64,000 nucleotides of DNA, from positions 17,268,873 to 17,332,872 of the forward strand of contig OY755173.1 of assembly GCA_963576735.1 (NCBI GenBank), given 5' to 3'. Source of the stretch: Bedellia somnulentella. Taxonomy: Eukaryota; Arthropoda; Insecta; Lepidoptera; Bedelliidae. Positions 12,484 through 22,579 of this stretch are shown here, piece after piece; positions within the stretch are counted from its first letter, which is position 1, and every line of letters starts with the position of its first letter. The translations under genes and the position numbers were made by a program. The notes beneath the pieces were generated by a model. The model was not told the DNA's origin and ran no database searches. It was given only the letters and a program-made list of their open reading frames with translations.

Positions 12484-13242
12484 ATTATAATTGAAACAAC
12501 TATTGATTTTCGAATATTTTAATCGCGTGTCGTTACATTATTTTTTAAGCCCGACGTTTCGAAAACTTTTCAGTTATCATGGTCACGGGAATACTGAGGT
12601 GTTATTTGTCAGTATACAGTACTATAAAATTATTAATACTAACTACCTTCACAAAATTTTAAGTTACATTTGCGTTTAATATTTGAGTTGCGTTTAATTT
12701 AAGAGCTAATGTTTTCTGGAGTCTTGCTAGTGTTCTTCCCTTGCTTAGTTGTGCTTATGATCGTGCTCAAGCAAAAGAGAATCGATTGATACCTAGAATG
12801 ATACGCGAATCTATTTAAATAAAGAAACAACCAAACATCAATCGATTCTCTTTCAAGCAAAAGAAAATCGATTGATACCTAGAATGATACGCGAATCTAT
12901 TGAAATAAAGTAACATCCAAACTTCAATAGAGATGATGGTTGGCAATTACCACCTGCTTGGAACTCGATCATAAGCACAACTAAGCAAGGGAAGAACACT
13001 AGCAAGACTCCAGATAACATTAGCTCTTAAATTAAACGCAACTCAAATATTAAACGCAAATGTAACTTAAAATTTTGTGAAGCTAGTATAATAATTTTTT
13101 ATACTGTATAATGACAAAACAACACCTCAGTCTTCCTGTGACCATGATAACTGAAAAGTTTTCGAAACGTCGGGCTTAAAAAAAAATATGTAATGACACG
13201 CGATTTAAATATCCGAAAATCAATAGTTGTTTCAATTATAAT
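12484..13242. mobile_element. Foldback element with ~285-bp inverted arms
   Basis: The left arm (about 12484-12775) begins attataattgaaacaactat, and the right arm (about 12960-13242) is its inverted copy. They match through cgacgtttcgaaaacttttc and gtgcttatgatcg with scattered differences. TTATAA is present at both extremes and could be a target duplication or part of the arms. The centre holds an 85-bp direct duplication (gaatcgattgatacctagaa twice). There is no ORF. Confidence 0.85.
12765..12935. repeat. Internal direct duplication of the foldback element
   Basis: The blocks caagcaaaagagaatcgatt and caagcaaaagaaaatcgatt each lead into gatacctagaatgatacgcg and a similar aaataaag stretch. 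The two units are about 85 bp apart and form the loop region between the long arms. Confidence 0.75.
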
Positions 13243-13769
13243 GTGCAATCTTGAAAATCTTAGAAAATATTATACAGCAAATGTTGATTCCGAAAGAGAA
13301 GTACCTTTTGTATAGACAAGCGCGATAAAGAGCAATATTAAAGAGTCTTAAGACCTAAAAAGACCCAAAACTAAAGTAATTATTTTCTATTACTGTTGTA
13401 TGCATGTTCTAATATTTTATTATTGCCCGATCTACTTTTAGTCACTCGAAATCTTTCCAACATGGAGCAAATATAATAAATAAATCAATTTATGCCAATG
13501 AGGTTACTGTTATAACAACGTTGCCTATTACGTCACATAGAAAAACTAGGTCGATGAACAAACTAGTCTCACCCTATTTCTATCCGACAGATTTAGAGGG
13601 AGGGTCATTTTTCTTCTGAAAGTTTTAACTTACTACCTACTGTCTTTAAATTCTAAAAATAATAATCTCACAATTTTAGAAAGAGGTTGAAGTATCCATT
13701 TATAAAATTAAAATAACCGATTTAACTAAATTCATTTTTACACATATCATGTGGATTTTATTTTAAATT
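13243..13769. other. No gene recognised
   Basis: AT-rich intergenic sequence between the foldback element and a Helitron remnant. No supported feature. Confidence 0.5.
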
Positions 13770-13945
13770 TACTATGTCCGTTTGTTCAGGCTCATGTCTA
13801 GAACGGCTAGACGATTTAAACTGGACCCTGGTAGATACTTGGTGTAAACAGGAGGCAATTAGCTTAATATGTTTCAAAAGATTTTAATGCAATCAAAACT
13901 TTTACTACCCGTGCAAAGCCAGGCTGGATCGCTTATATAACAAGA
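13770..13945 (+). mobile_element. Helitron 3'-end remnant
   Basis: The sequence ctacccgtgcaaagccaggc followed by tggatcgct parallels the intact Helitron end at 16425-16453 (cccgtgcgaagccggggcgg). The terminal CTAG has decayed. The upstream gtccgtttgttcaggc stretch is also Helitron-like. Confidence 0.5.
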
Positions 13946-13989
13946 AATCAGTTATCATTATCATCTTAACCACTCGTTTATGCGTATTA

Positions 13990-14065
13990 TGGTGTCGAAA
14001 TATTTATTTCCTTTATTTATTATTAATAATCACCACATGAGGATTTCATGAACAAAACATTCTAA
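13990..14065 (+). repeat. SINE-C 3' part
   Basis: Contains ggtgtcgaaa, then tttcctttatttattatt and cacatgaggatttcatgaac. This is the 3' half of the tRNA-headed family seen in full, antisense, at 17028-17236. Confidence 0.6.
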
Positions 14066-14548
14066 TTACACTCGTTAATGTTTCTGATTATACTTTAAAG
14101 TACATTTCTGAATTTGGAGAATATTTTTAATTTTATTGTCTATAAGACACGTACACTCTCACATTTAAAATATAAAATAAAATTAGTTGCGGTCTACACA
14201 CAACCCATAAATTTTATACGCAACATAGTAAAAAGGCAGTATTATTAAACAAGACCGCCTAGAGTTGAAAAAGAGGAGAGATAAATAATATTTATTTAAT
14301 AATAATTATTAATTTATTTACTTACTTATAATCCCCACATGAGGTTTTCATGAAAACATTCTAATTAATAATTATTTAACCTACAAAACAAAAAATATAA
14401 CAGGAAATTAAACAGTTCCACGACCGAAATGGTTATGTTGTGGAAAATCAAACGTAGGAAATTATTTCAGTTATGTTATTTATTTTCAATATAAAATACA
14501 ACTTCCAACGCAAACGAGACCCAAATAAAAAAATATGTAAGTTACTCA
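14066..14548. other. AT-rich DNA with a short SINE-C tail
   Basis: A second SINE-C tail fragment (atccccacatgaggttttca) lies at about 14331-14352. The rest is unremarkable. It would lie in the first intron of the minus-strand gene if the 5' UTR exon near 14.6 kb is real. Confidence 0.45.
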
Positions 14549-14549
14549 C

Positions 14550-14690
14550 ATGATATCTTCACGCGCGTAAACACTCGAACCATTCGACTACAAATACCAT
14601 TTACACTACACAACAATAAAACAACGTCGTTATAATACCCATAACAGAAATCTCTGCATTTAAATTTTCTTTATTAACATGATGAAATTT
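14550..14690 (-). other. Candidate 5' UTR exon of the minus-strand gene
   Basis: On the minus strand the sequence runs from a GC-rich block into tgtaaatggtatttgtagtc and ends gatatcat|gtgagtaa, a strong donor at 14549. It contains no long ORF. The acceptor before the coding exon (12222) is the natural partner, giving a 2.3-kb 5' intron. The transcription start is not defined. Confidence 0.4.
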
Positions 14691-14729
14691 GCAACGAACT
14701 GCATCAAGTAAATATCAGAAGGTTCAAAG

Positions 14730-14835
14730 AGAGGCACTGCCGTGTAAGGCGGGCGGGAGGCGCGACGTAGCGTCGCCAGCTGGGCGGGCGGCGGCGGCGG
14801 CTGGGCGGCGCCAATCCGCCCTAGCTAGCCTAATT
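14730..14835. promoter_or_regulatory. CpG-rich promoter-like block
   Basis: A dense GC/CpG stretch (gcgggcggcggcggcggctg) with a CCAAT box in ggcgccaatccgcc. It lies just upstream, for the minus strand, of the candidate 5' UTR exon. The 66-aa frame across it looks like a by-product of base composition. Confidence 0.45.
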
Positions 14836-14994
14836 GAAACTCTAGACTCAATCACAGCGCTGAGGATTCTTTGTTGGATGTCTCGTTAGATTCAAGATAT
14901 GGCGAAATAGACTGCATTTAATATCGAATTACTCGTTTCATAAGACCCGTTAATTTATGTTGTATACTGCTGAGTGTTCTTGACTGCCATCTTA

Positions 14995-16453
14995 TCAATA
15001 CATAGTATAAAACAAAGTCGCTTTCGCTGTATGTCCGTATGTATGCTTAGATCTTTAAAACTACGCAACGGATTTTGATGCGGTTTTTTTTAATAGATAG
15101 AGTGATTCTTAAGGAAGGTTTGCATGTATAATAAATGTATAATATAGTAGAGAAACACTGATAAATTTAAAGGTTTCTAATATGATGTCGTAAATAAGCA
15201 CGTTTTTTTGCGCTTATATTGCAAACGCTGGCTGAACCCTACGAGATAGACCAAAATAATGTACTACAGTATTGTTCACCTTAAAAAGTTCAACAAAAAA
15301 GTCCGCGATGTTATATGTCTATCTCTTAGGGATAACCCAGCATAACCATTTTTATTCTTTAGTAAAAAATGGTTATTTACGAAGTGATTTTAAACAATAC
15401 AGCATTAATCCTTATCCAATTAAGTACCTTAAATAAATTGTGCATTTATTATAGATCAATATGCTTTTTAAAGCATGTAATTTAAGTGAATATTACCGAA
15501 GATATTACAAATTTAAAATGCAGGGTCGTAGTTATTTGCGCCGGGCGGCGCGTGCCCCATAAATAGCGCGTCGATGGATTTGCAGCGATCGCACGCGTTT
15601 ATCGGAGCTCTCTAGCGAGGGAAATATCAAGAATTAATTAAACTGAATAGAATAAGTATCTTTTGTTGTTGATTATCTTTTAATTTTTATTATTATTATT
15701 ATATTAGTAGTATTGTAAGTACATTAGGTTAGATAGGATTAGCTTAAAACCATATTTCTTGGTATTTCTTCCATTAAGACTTTGATTTGAATTTAGAGTT
15801 AAGACAATTTAGTATTAGGGCGAGCATTTTCAATTATTGAAAATTATAGTTAAGTTCATAGAAGAACTGAATAGAATAGGTATATTTTGTTGTTGATAAT
15901 CTTTTGTTTTTAGTCGAACGAATAGTAAGTACCTAAATATTTTTTACTCCAGCACTAACCAATAATTAGTGCAATTAGTTTTTAATCATACGTATAGTTT
16001 TAAGTTGTGAGTTTAATCAAGTACTGCGTACCTAAGTATAAAATTTTGAACAGACATTATAAAGTCATGTCCGGAAGACGTCGTCGTGCGAACATAGGTC
16101 GTAGTACAGTGAATGCCAGAAGAGCACGTTCAGCAAGAGATGAAGAATCGTCAACGGAACGCGAGGCTCGCCTCAGCCAGGATCGGGTTAGACGTAGAGT
16201 TCAGAGAGCCAAGATATCTTTTGCAATGACCATTAATAAATCGCAGGGTCAAACTTTTAACGTTGCAGGATTAGACTTGAGTGTTGAGTGTTGTTCACAT
16301 GGCCAATTATATGTCGCGCTGTCAAGAGTAACGTCTAAGCAAAACATGTTTGTATTGGCTAATGACAAAAAAGCTGTGAACGTTGTGTATAAGGACATTC
16401 TGCAGTAGGTATATTTTGCATTGCACCCGTGCGAAGCCGGGGCGGGTCGCTAG
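14995..16453 (+). mobile_element. Helitron, internally deleted, both ends visible
   Basis: It is inserted between A (14994) and T (16454), as expected for Helitrons. The 5' end is TCaatacatagtataaaaca. The 3' end is ccggggcgggtcgCTAG, with a GC-rich hairpin before CTAG. The 1459-bp body holds a truncated replicase/helicase ORF (16007-16408) and an internal GC-rich patch with ataaatag near 15550-15615. It is too short to be autonomous. Confidence 0.8.
16007..16408 (+). pseudogene. Helitron Rep/helicase remnant (N-terminus fused to helicase C-terminus)
   Basis: The 133-aa ORF has a plausible Helitron-type start at MSGRRRRANIGR, an Arg-rich N-terminus with many Arg, Glu and Ser residues. Without a stop, this joins the C-terminal part of a PIF1-family helicase. 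The late motifs are clear: FAMTINKSQGQTF (motif V region) and YVALSRVTS (motif VI region). The Rep nuclease domain and most of the helicase, normally over 1000 residues, are missing, so it cannot support transposition. The in-frame join makes a compact Arg-rich/helicase-tail fusion. It is judged a Helitron rather than host PIF1 because it sits between intact Helitron ends. Confidence 0.85.
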
Positions 16454-16678
16454 TATATTATAATTCAAATAAAAGCTTATAAGTTAATGCATATATACAA
16501 TGAGTACACGCATTTAGTGAAATACTAAATGATCTTTCTTTGCCTGTTGGTTCCTTTCCTTCCCGCTCGAGTAACTTAGTTTTTTTTTTATTAATTTAAA
16601 AATACCTCTACTCTCACGGCTATAACTCCCAAAAATATTGTTTCTAAGTTGAGGAACCATTTTTATAATAAAATTTAA
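16454..16678. other. Short AT-rich spacer
   Basis: No feature is seen between the Helitron end and an antisense SINE-A copy. Confidence 0.5.
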
Positions 16679-16855
16679 CATACATACATACATATACTCA
16701 CGGCTATAAATCCCTTGAAGGGGTAGCCAGAGCTAGGGAATGAGACATTCCTCAGCCACCTTTGGAAGTTGCGTGGGGAAAAGATGGTGAAATAAAGGTT
16801 GTTGGTGATGGGTCTCCAACCGCATCGCCCAAAAATCCCTTAAAATTTAACGCAG
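16679..16855 (-). repeat. SINE-A copy
   Basis: Antisense copy with the shared tail module (tacatacatatactcacggc, then cccttgaaggggtagcc) and the ggtctccaaccgcatcgcc core. It is 5' truncated. Confidence 0.8.
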
Positions 16856-17027
16856 TAAAAAAATCCTTAATATCTACTTAGCCGGGGGCGGGTGCCTAGT
16901 AATGATTAAGATACTTGAAGTTTATTTTCGCTTGTTTAATTTTTTATTGTTTAGTTTCTTGATTTATTTTTAAATGACTTTTTCTGCAATTTCATGTTGT
17001 AGCGGATAGGACTGTTGGTGGTACCAA

Positions 17028-17236
17028 CTACCAATCAATCAAGGAAAGAAATGTTTCGACACCAGCAGGACTTGAACCCGTGACATCCCGCTCTACGCCC
17101 CGGTCGCTCTGCCAACTAAGCTATGGTGCCAAGTAACCACGCACTGTCGCGAAATTTGACTTTCCTTGCTTTTTAACACCATGCTGGTGTAACACAAGGT
17201 GGTGGTTACCCACATGAGATTTCATGCAAAACAAAG
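17028..17236 (-). repeat. SINE-C copy with tRNA-like head
   Basis: On the minus strand the head reads tagcttagttggcagagcga (A box) and gggttcaagtcctg (B box), then ggtgtcgaaac and tttctttcctt. On the plus strand, cccacatgagatttcatgca follows it near 17208. It is a tRNA-derived SINE rather than a tRNA gene, because no acceptor stem can be paired. Confidence 0.7.
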
Positions 17237-18822
17237 TCTATTTATAGGTATCTAGATTGTTTTAGATCCAAAATATAAGCCAACAAAATAGTTTTAGGTT
17301 GCGTAACAAAAGTACATAGAGTTTAAGCTTGAAACAGTATCGAATGTAAATTACTGATGGACGTAAACTACCCCAACAAAAAATATAAAAGATTGTTCCA
17401 GCACTCTGCATTCATTTCCTGCATTTTCTTTCAGAATACATTTACATGTTTGTGTATAAAAAGAAAAAAAGTCTTTAAAAAAACACTACGCCAAAAATGT
17501 GTCACAATCACAGCCAATATTTACATGGCTCAAAATTCTGTTTATTCCCCTTCCTGCGGGAAGAACTTAACAAATTTCAAGTTGATTCAATTGGACTCTA
17601 AATCGCCTTCCAGTTCCCGTGAGAATTCCATTCCATTTATCTCTACCAAGAAAATCACAATCAAAATTTCAACTGGTTGCGTCAAGTAATTTAAGTCATA
17701 CCATTATATCCTGTTTTTATGACTCCTATGAGAATAATGGAGAATGTTTTCTTTGTGATTACACATATAGAATTTCAACTTGCTACATCAAGTAGTTATG
17801 GCTGTTTGATGTTTGTATATCACTATCACTGAGTAGTATTTGCTTAGGATAGTACTAACCAATTTTTTCTGCAGGACATTGTTACTTAGGATATCAAGGC
17901 TTTTTGAGTGATAGTTTGGCAAAGAAGTTGGAGACCTATTTATGGAATAATTTAACAATTTAAGCAGCACTCGGATTTTCTCAGTTTTCCCTTTATTTAT
18001 AGAAGTACAATTAACATATACACCTAATTTAACATACGGGAGATCAGGACGGATATAAAATATTAAAAACAAAGGATACTGGAGAGCCACCAAGTACTCT
18101 TTAAGGTTAAATCCAGAAGTGTTCTTGCCTACAACATATCAGATTAGTGGGGGGAGGTCATTCCAGCACTTGTACACTGCAACAATAGGAATAGTCACAA
18201 CAATGGTGATCAGTACTTTAACAAAATCCCAGACTTTCAACTGAAAGTCTTGAGACCATATTTAAGCCCATAAAAGGATAAATCAAATAAACTATACTTT
18301 GTCCAGGTATGGTATTTGCAAACTTAAAGTATTACATGACCTTTTACTCATATCTTGAGAAATATTTGATTCGAACTGCCAGATCTGAGTTTCATAGGTT
18401 TTATACCAGATTCTCGCAGAACCTGGTAAAACCAAATAAATGCTCTTATGGTAAATATAACATTAATGAAAAAGATAATGTTTTAGATGAAAGAATATCT
18501 TTCCCGATTTCTTCTATTCTAAAATGTTTATGTATTCACAGTGTAAATCCAGTCAGACATTTTTAAGGCATTTGTTTATTAGCACTCCGCTAATTCTGTC
18601 AAACTTTTGCTGAGATATGTCTTTTGAGGTTGCACTGAACTTAATATACAACCACAGAAGGACAGACTTATCACACATATATGACTATAATAATCCAATG
18701 TATAATTACTTTTTCATACTCGATTTTCAGTTGTGTCTTATTTAACAATTTGTATTAATTTATAAACATTAAATAAGGTTTTCTTACTTTACAATTATAT
18801 TAAACAGAAATATGTGTATTAA
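17237..18822. other. No gene recognised
   Basis: Frames at 17357-17689 (+), 17788-18093 (-) and 18309-18566 (+) are open. They have biased AT-rich composition, no domain and no splice context that joins them. It may be an old degraded element. Confidence 0.4.
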
Positions 18823-18966
18823 TTACCATACACTGCTTTGTAAAAAAAACATAAGACCAGGAATACAAAATACATTTAATAACAGTTGACTGAAAAAGCT
18901 TTCATCAAGATTCTCATAGAAATGTTTACGAATCCTCTCTACTTTATGTAGGTGCTTCTCATATTC
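18823..18966 (-). CDS. Candidate terminal exon of a small membrane protein
   Basis: A 47-codon open stretch ends with TAA at 18823. It directly follows an acceptor-like cttaacataacag on the minus strand. The product begins EYEKHLHKVERIRKHFYENL, then has a hydrophobic stretch (LLLNVFCIPGLMFFL), consistent with a charged helix followed by one membrane segment at the C-terminus. A donor-like ttcttcag|gtaata lies 130 bp upstream, but the sequence before it carries an in-frame stop, so the first coding exon was not resolved. It would be divergent to the coiled-coil gene at 19662. The family was not recognised. Confidence 0.3.
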   Translation of the reverse strand, partial: EYEKHLHKVERIRKHFYENLDESFFSQLLLNVFCIPGLMFFLQSSVW

Positions 18967-19661
18967 CTGTTATGTTAAGGATCTCAATGCTAAGAAATCG
19001 TTGAAAGAAATTTTTAATACCAAATATCAATATGGAAATCAAAAACATCACACCAAATACAATAGATAATAGAGAAGCTTAGATAGTCAATATTACCTGA
19101 AGAATTGATGAAATTTATTCACAGCAAAATCAATTACACTAATGGCACAGCACTGTACGTTCAATAAATGTTTTTACTTAACAATCGTTTTTATTTTTGA
19201 TCCTTATTGAAATTGAACTTTTTTCTCTTTTCTTTACGCAAGTCGCAAAGCGTAAATGTCAGAAAGAAAACTTCAAACTCTGCTGTTTCAACATGGCATT
19301 TCAGTCACCGTTGTCATTGTCAGTGTCATGTCAAATGGATGACATGACTGTTCAGAACTGAAAAAAGAACCTATAATATCTTATTTAAGTTCAAACCCCT
19401 TTAATATAAAACAATAACTGATAAAAAATAAGTTTTTAACATATAACTGTTCAATGATTATTTCTCTTCTACCTACCACCATAAACCAATTATTGCTTTA
19501 ACTTTACATTTTAATAAAAATAAATAACCTTCTGACTGTTTGTTTTGTTTGAAAATTAAAAATATTAAAATCAACCGAACCGACCATCAGTGGCCGACGA
19601 TTTTTCCTTCCTTATTTAACTTAACTACTTACTTGTTTATTATTTTAATTTACATTACAAT
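18967..19661. promoter_or_regulatory. Possible divergent intergenic promoter
   Basis: This sequence lies upstream of the plus-strand 80-aa gene and of the candidate minus-strand exon. It includes a short inverted repeat, gtcatgtcaaatggatgacatgac, near 19325-19350. No TATA box was placed with confidence. Confidence 0.3.
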
Positions 19662-20656
19662 ATGAATTCATTACATTCCGACACTGAATCTAATGTTAGC
19701 GGTTTTATACGATACAGTGATGACGAAATAAAGAAATTGTATATTTCTGTTAACAAAGTAAGTATATACATACGTACATAACCCTTTTCTGTAGAAAAAC
19801 GAAAAATTAAATAACTTTGTCTTAAAAGAAATTGAAGAAAAGAAGTAAAGTAATAGCGAACATTGCTTTAAAAAATATGCATTTTTAAAAATGTTCAAAG
19901 ACTAATTTACACATTTATTTACAATTTTTGTTATTTAATTATTTACTATGAGTGAAAAATATCACCAGCTTTTAACAAATTCTCAACTCAATGTTAACTC
20001 CGCAAAAGTATGGCTTTTGTGCTTACACAAACATCACAAGACATGTTTGTTACTTGAAGTTACATATGTTTTGCTTGGACAGTGTATTCATATGATTAGG
20101 GAAAGTCATGTATTACTTTGTATGAATACACTGGAGCCTTGTGCATTACCTAACAATGTTAGACAGCTCCAAAAAACAAACCACATACAAAAACTTCAGA
20201 AAATAAAGTTTATGCAATAGGAATCCAGTTCTTCCTACTGAGCTAATAAAGTTTCTATTTTTTTGTAAATACATTGTACTCAAATGATGTAAAAAATAAT
20301 AGTTTACCTGACTTATGTTATTTTGCCTAGTTAATCAGTAAAAGAAAAAGTAATGTAACTATAAAATTAGAGAACAATGGTATATATGGAATTCTATACA
20401 TGAATATGAAGTGTATGATTGCATTCTAAATAATTATTGGAATGGTCACATTATAATCTTTAACATAAAAATAAAGTCATTTATATTTTTATTTTATAAT
20501 ACTTTACAGAATCTTCAAAACCTTAACCAAGATGTACTGGAAGTGGAAAGAAATCTGCGGCACTTAGTTAATAATTCCGGACAACTGGAGAAACAAGTGA
20601 TGGCACTATTACAAGCATTACCGCGACTTGATGAAGATTCCCTTATGCATGATTGA
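19662..20656 (+). CDS. Small coiled-coil protein, 80 aa, two exons
   Basis: Exon 1 is 19662-19757 (32 codons, donor aaa|gtaagt) and exon 2 is 20510-20656 (48 codons and stop, acceptor ctttacag). Both junctions are phase 0 and the frame closes exactly. The product starts MNSLHSDTESNVSGFIRYSD, then has a charged heptad-like helix (LNQDVLEVERNLRHLVNNSG, then QLEKQVMALLQALPRLDED). It has no signal peptide or membrane segment. The length and helix suggest a small subunit of a multiprotein complex, such as the small coiled-coil subunits of trafficking or centrosome complexes, but no family was recognised. The 752-bp intron holds a decayed antisense SINE-B piece near 20070-20165. Confidence 0.6.
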
Positions 20657-21154
20657 AATGTACTCCTTTGAAATGTGTAGTATCCTGTGTTATTTTGTAT
20701 TCTAACTATGTATAAGCTAAAATTACTGACTGATTTTAATTATCTTTAGCCCTTTTTTTCCTACAAACAGGCCAGGTTTTAGTGGTGAATTAGTTGAGTT
20801 ATTGTTTATTGGCATAATAATTGTTAGCTCTGGAGTAGATTAATAACAACCACAGAAGAATTATCTTCATTATCCATTTAAGCCAGATAAACATATTTAT
20901 TTATATTTCCCTTTTTGACTCATGTTTTTATACATTTAAAACTAATAATGACTTGGGAGGTGTGGCTAGGAAACTTAAACATCCAATAAGTTAAAGCTTA
21001 GGACTTGATACTAGCTCTACATCAACTGGAATGTGTAGTGTCAATATAATGGCCTTCTACAGATACATACATATATAATATAAAAACGCATAGTAATAAT
21101 GAAATCAAGATTAAGAAAATGGTACATTTATGTCAGTGAGTAGGGCATCAATAG

Positions 21155-21427
21155 ATGAATTTAAGTATATCTAGTGGCAATCGAGTCTCTGCATCTCATG
21201 CTGAAAAGATTCTAAAATATAGGATAATTTTAAAGATGAGTCTGGCCAGTCCACATTGCTTACAATCACTTAACAGCCCGAAAACCCTGCACCGCAGGAA
21301 GACATGGAATTGTGCTATTCGAAGACGATTGCTTATGCGTTATATGATCCTAATGCGTGAAATTCAGTTTTACCCATTCAATACTGAAAATGATAGAGAG
21401 TCTAGAACATACTTAATCAGTAAGTGA
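21155..21427 (+). pseudogene. Possible degenerate coding remnant
   Basis: One frame is open for 90 codons. A shifted frame gives a more protein-like reading, DESGQSTLLTIT, stop, then QPENPAPQEDMELCYSKTIA and YALYDPNA before a stop. This suggests a frame-disrupted exon or retropseudogene. No family was recognised, and the assignment is weak. Confidence 0.2.
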
Positions 21428-21481
21428 TACATTTATACGAAAGTTGGATTATAATACCTACCCTGCCCTTCGATGTGAAAT

Positions 21482-21722
21482 ACATACATACTTATACTGA
21501 CGGCCATAAATCCGAATAAGGGGTAGCCTGAGCTTCAGACCTAGAAGCTCCTCACAGTTGGAAGTTGATAGGGACAAGATGGTAGAAATAAAGTATCGTT
21601 AGTGATGGGTCTCCAGCCACATCGCCAAAAAACCACTTAAAAACCCCGATCCCTTAGTCGCCTCTTACGACACTCGTGGTTAGGAAGAGGTAGTGACATT
21701 CTAATCCGACGGCGGCGCTCCA
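21482..21722 (-). repeat. SINE-A copy, near full length
   Basis: Antisense copy. The tail module catacttatactgacggcca and the agtgatgggtctccagccac core are clear, and it ends near attctaatccgac. Confidence 0.8.
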
Positions 21723-21929
21723 CGGCAATACATATACTTGAAATACATATAATTGGTTATACGGTATAGTAGGTGGATCCAGAGGAACTCAATCTTACTG
21801 TAGCAATGTATTTGAATATTCAGTTTTACTAGAGCATTTCCATAATAGAATCAGCCAATCGCCAATATTTAACAGGAGTAATTCTGAGAAAACGCTAGAG
21901 AGATAATATTGTATACGAGAAATACTAAG

Positions 21930-22104
21930 AGTATTGGGGCTTTTAAAGTGTTTTTGGGCGATGCGGTTGGAGACCCATCACCGAAACCTTAGTTTTACAA
22001 CCTTATCCCCACATAACTTCCAAAAGTTGCTGAGTAATTTCATATTTCAAAGCTCTGGCTACCCCTTGTAAGGATTTATCGCCGTGGTTATTTGTATGAA
22101 TGAG
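21930..22104 (+). repeat. SINE-A copy, 5' truncated
   Basis: It runs from agtattggggcttttaaagt to taccccttgtaaggatttatcgccgtgg. Confidence 0.75.
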
Positions 22105-22579
22105 ATATTAGCAGATATGACATATGTAAGGGAGTATAAGCACACTATACAACTCTTTCTTCTTACTTTGTTCACATCTTTGCATTGTTACTGGTAAATA
22201 TGGTTAAACTACATTTATTCATGTTTTCTGGTACAAGCAATCTCTACTAAGTAACTAGCACTTTGGTAATATAAATTTATTTTAGAGCTAGATATGCTTT
22301 AATTAAATAAAAATGGGTATGCACGACTCTGCAGCATTTTATCATGTAACATGACATGATGAAATGCTGCAGTGATCTGAGAAAAGTCTTTAAGTCAAAC
22401 TAATAATCTTGTCATTTTCACATATTTTGAAGTCTCAAATTTCTTAAATAAATGATTGATTGTTTTGGGGTGTTATTAACCAAATTCGTAATGTTCTTTC
22501 TGGCTGTGATGTGATACTGTAGTAAGTTCGTAAATGTAACTTTCGTCTAAATTTCTGTTGATTTAAGTCTTTAACCGAC
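22105..22579. other. Intergenic DNA with an imperfect palindrome
   Basis: An imperfect inverted repeat at about 22327-22371 (ctgcagcattttatcatgt against acatgatgaaatgctgcag) is the only structure seen. The remainder is the upstream region of the 168-aa gene. Confidence 0.5.

Noticed and set aside
16007..16408. Host PIF1 helicase gene
   Set aside because: Only the last helicase motifs are present, and they lie between clear Helitron ends, so it is a transposon remnant.
17028..17236. tRNA gene on the minus strand
   Set aside because: Good A and B boxes, but the head continues into the SINE-C body and the 3' stem is missing.
17357..17689. 110-aa plus-strand ORF
   Set aside because: Lys/Thr/Ser-rich composition typical of AT-rich random frames; no domain and no splice context.
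19948..20220. 90-aa ORF inside the intron of the 80-aa coiled-coil gene
   Set aside because: It has no splice sites matching the gene, and part of it is a decayed antisense SINE-B (gcttggacagtgtattcat region).
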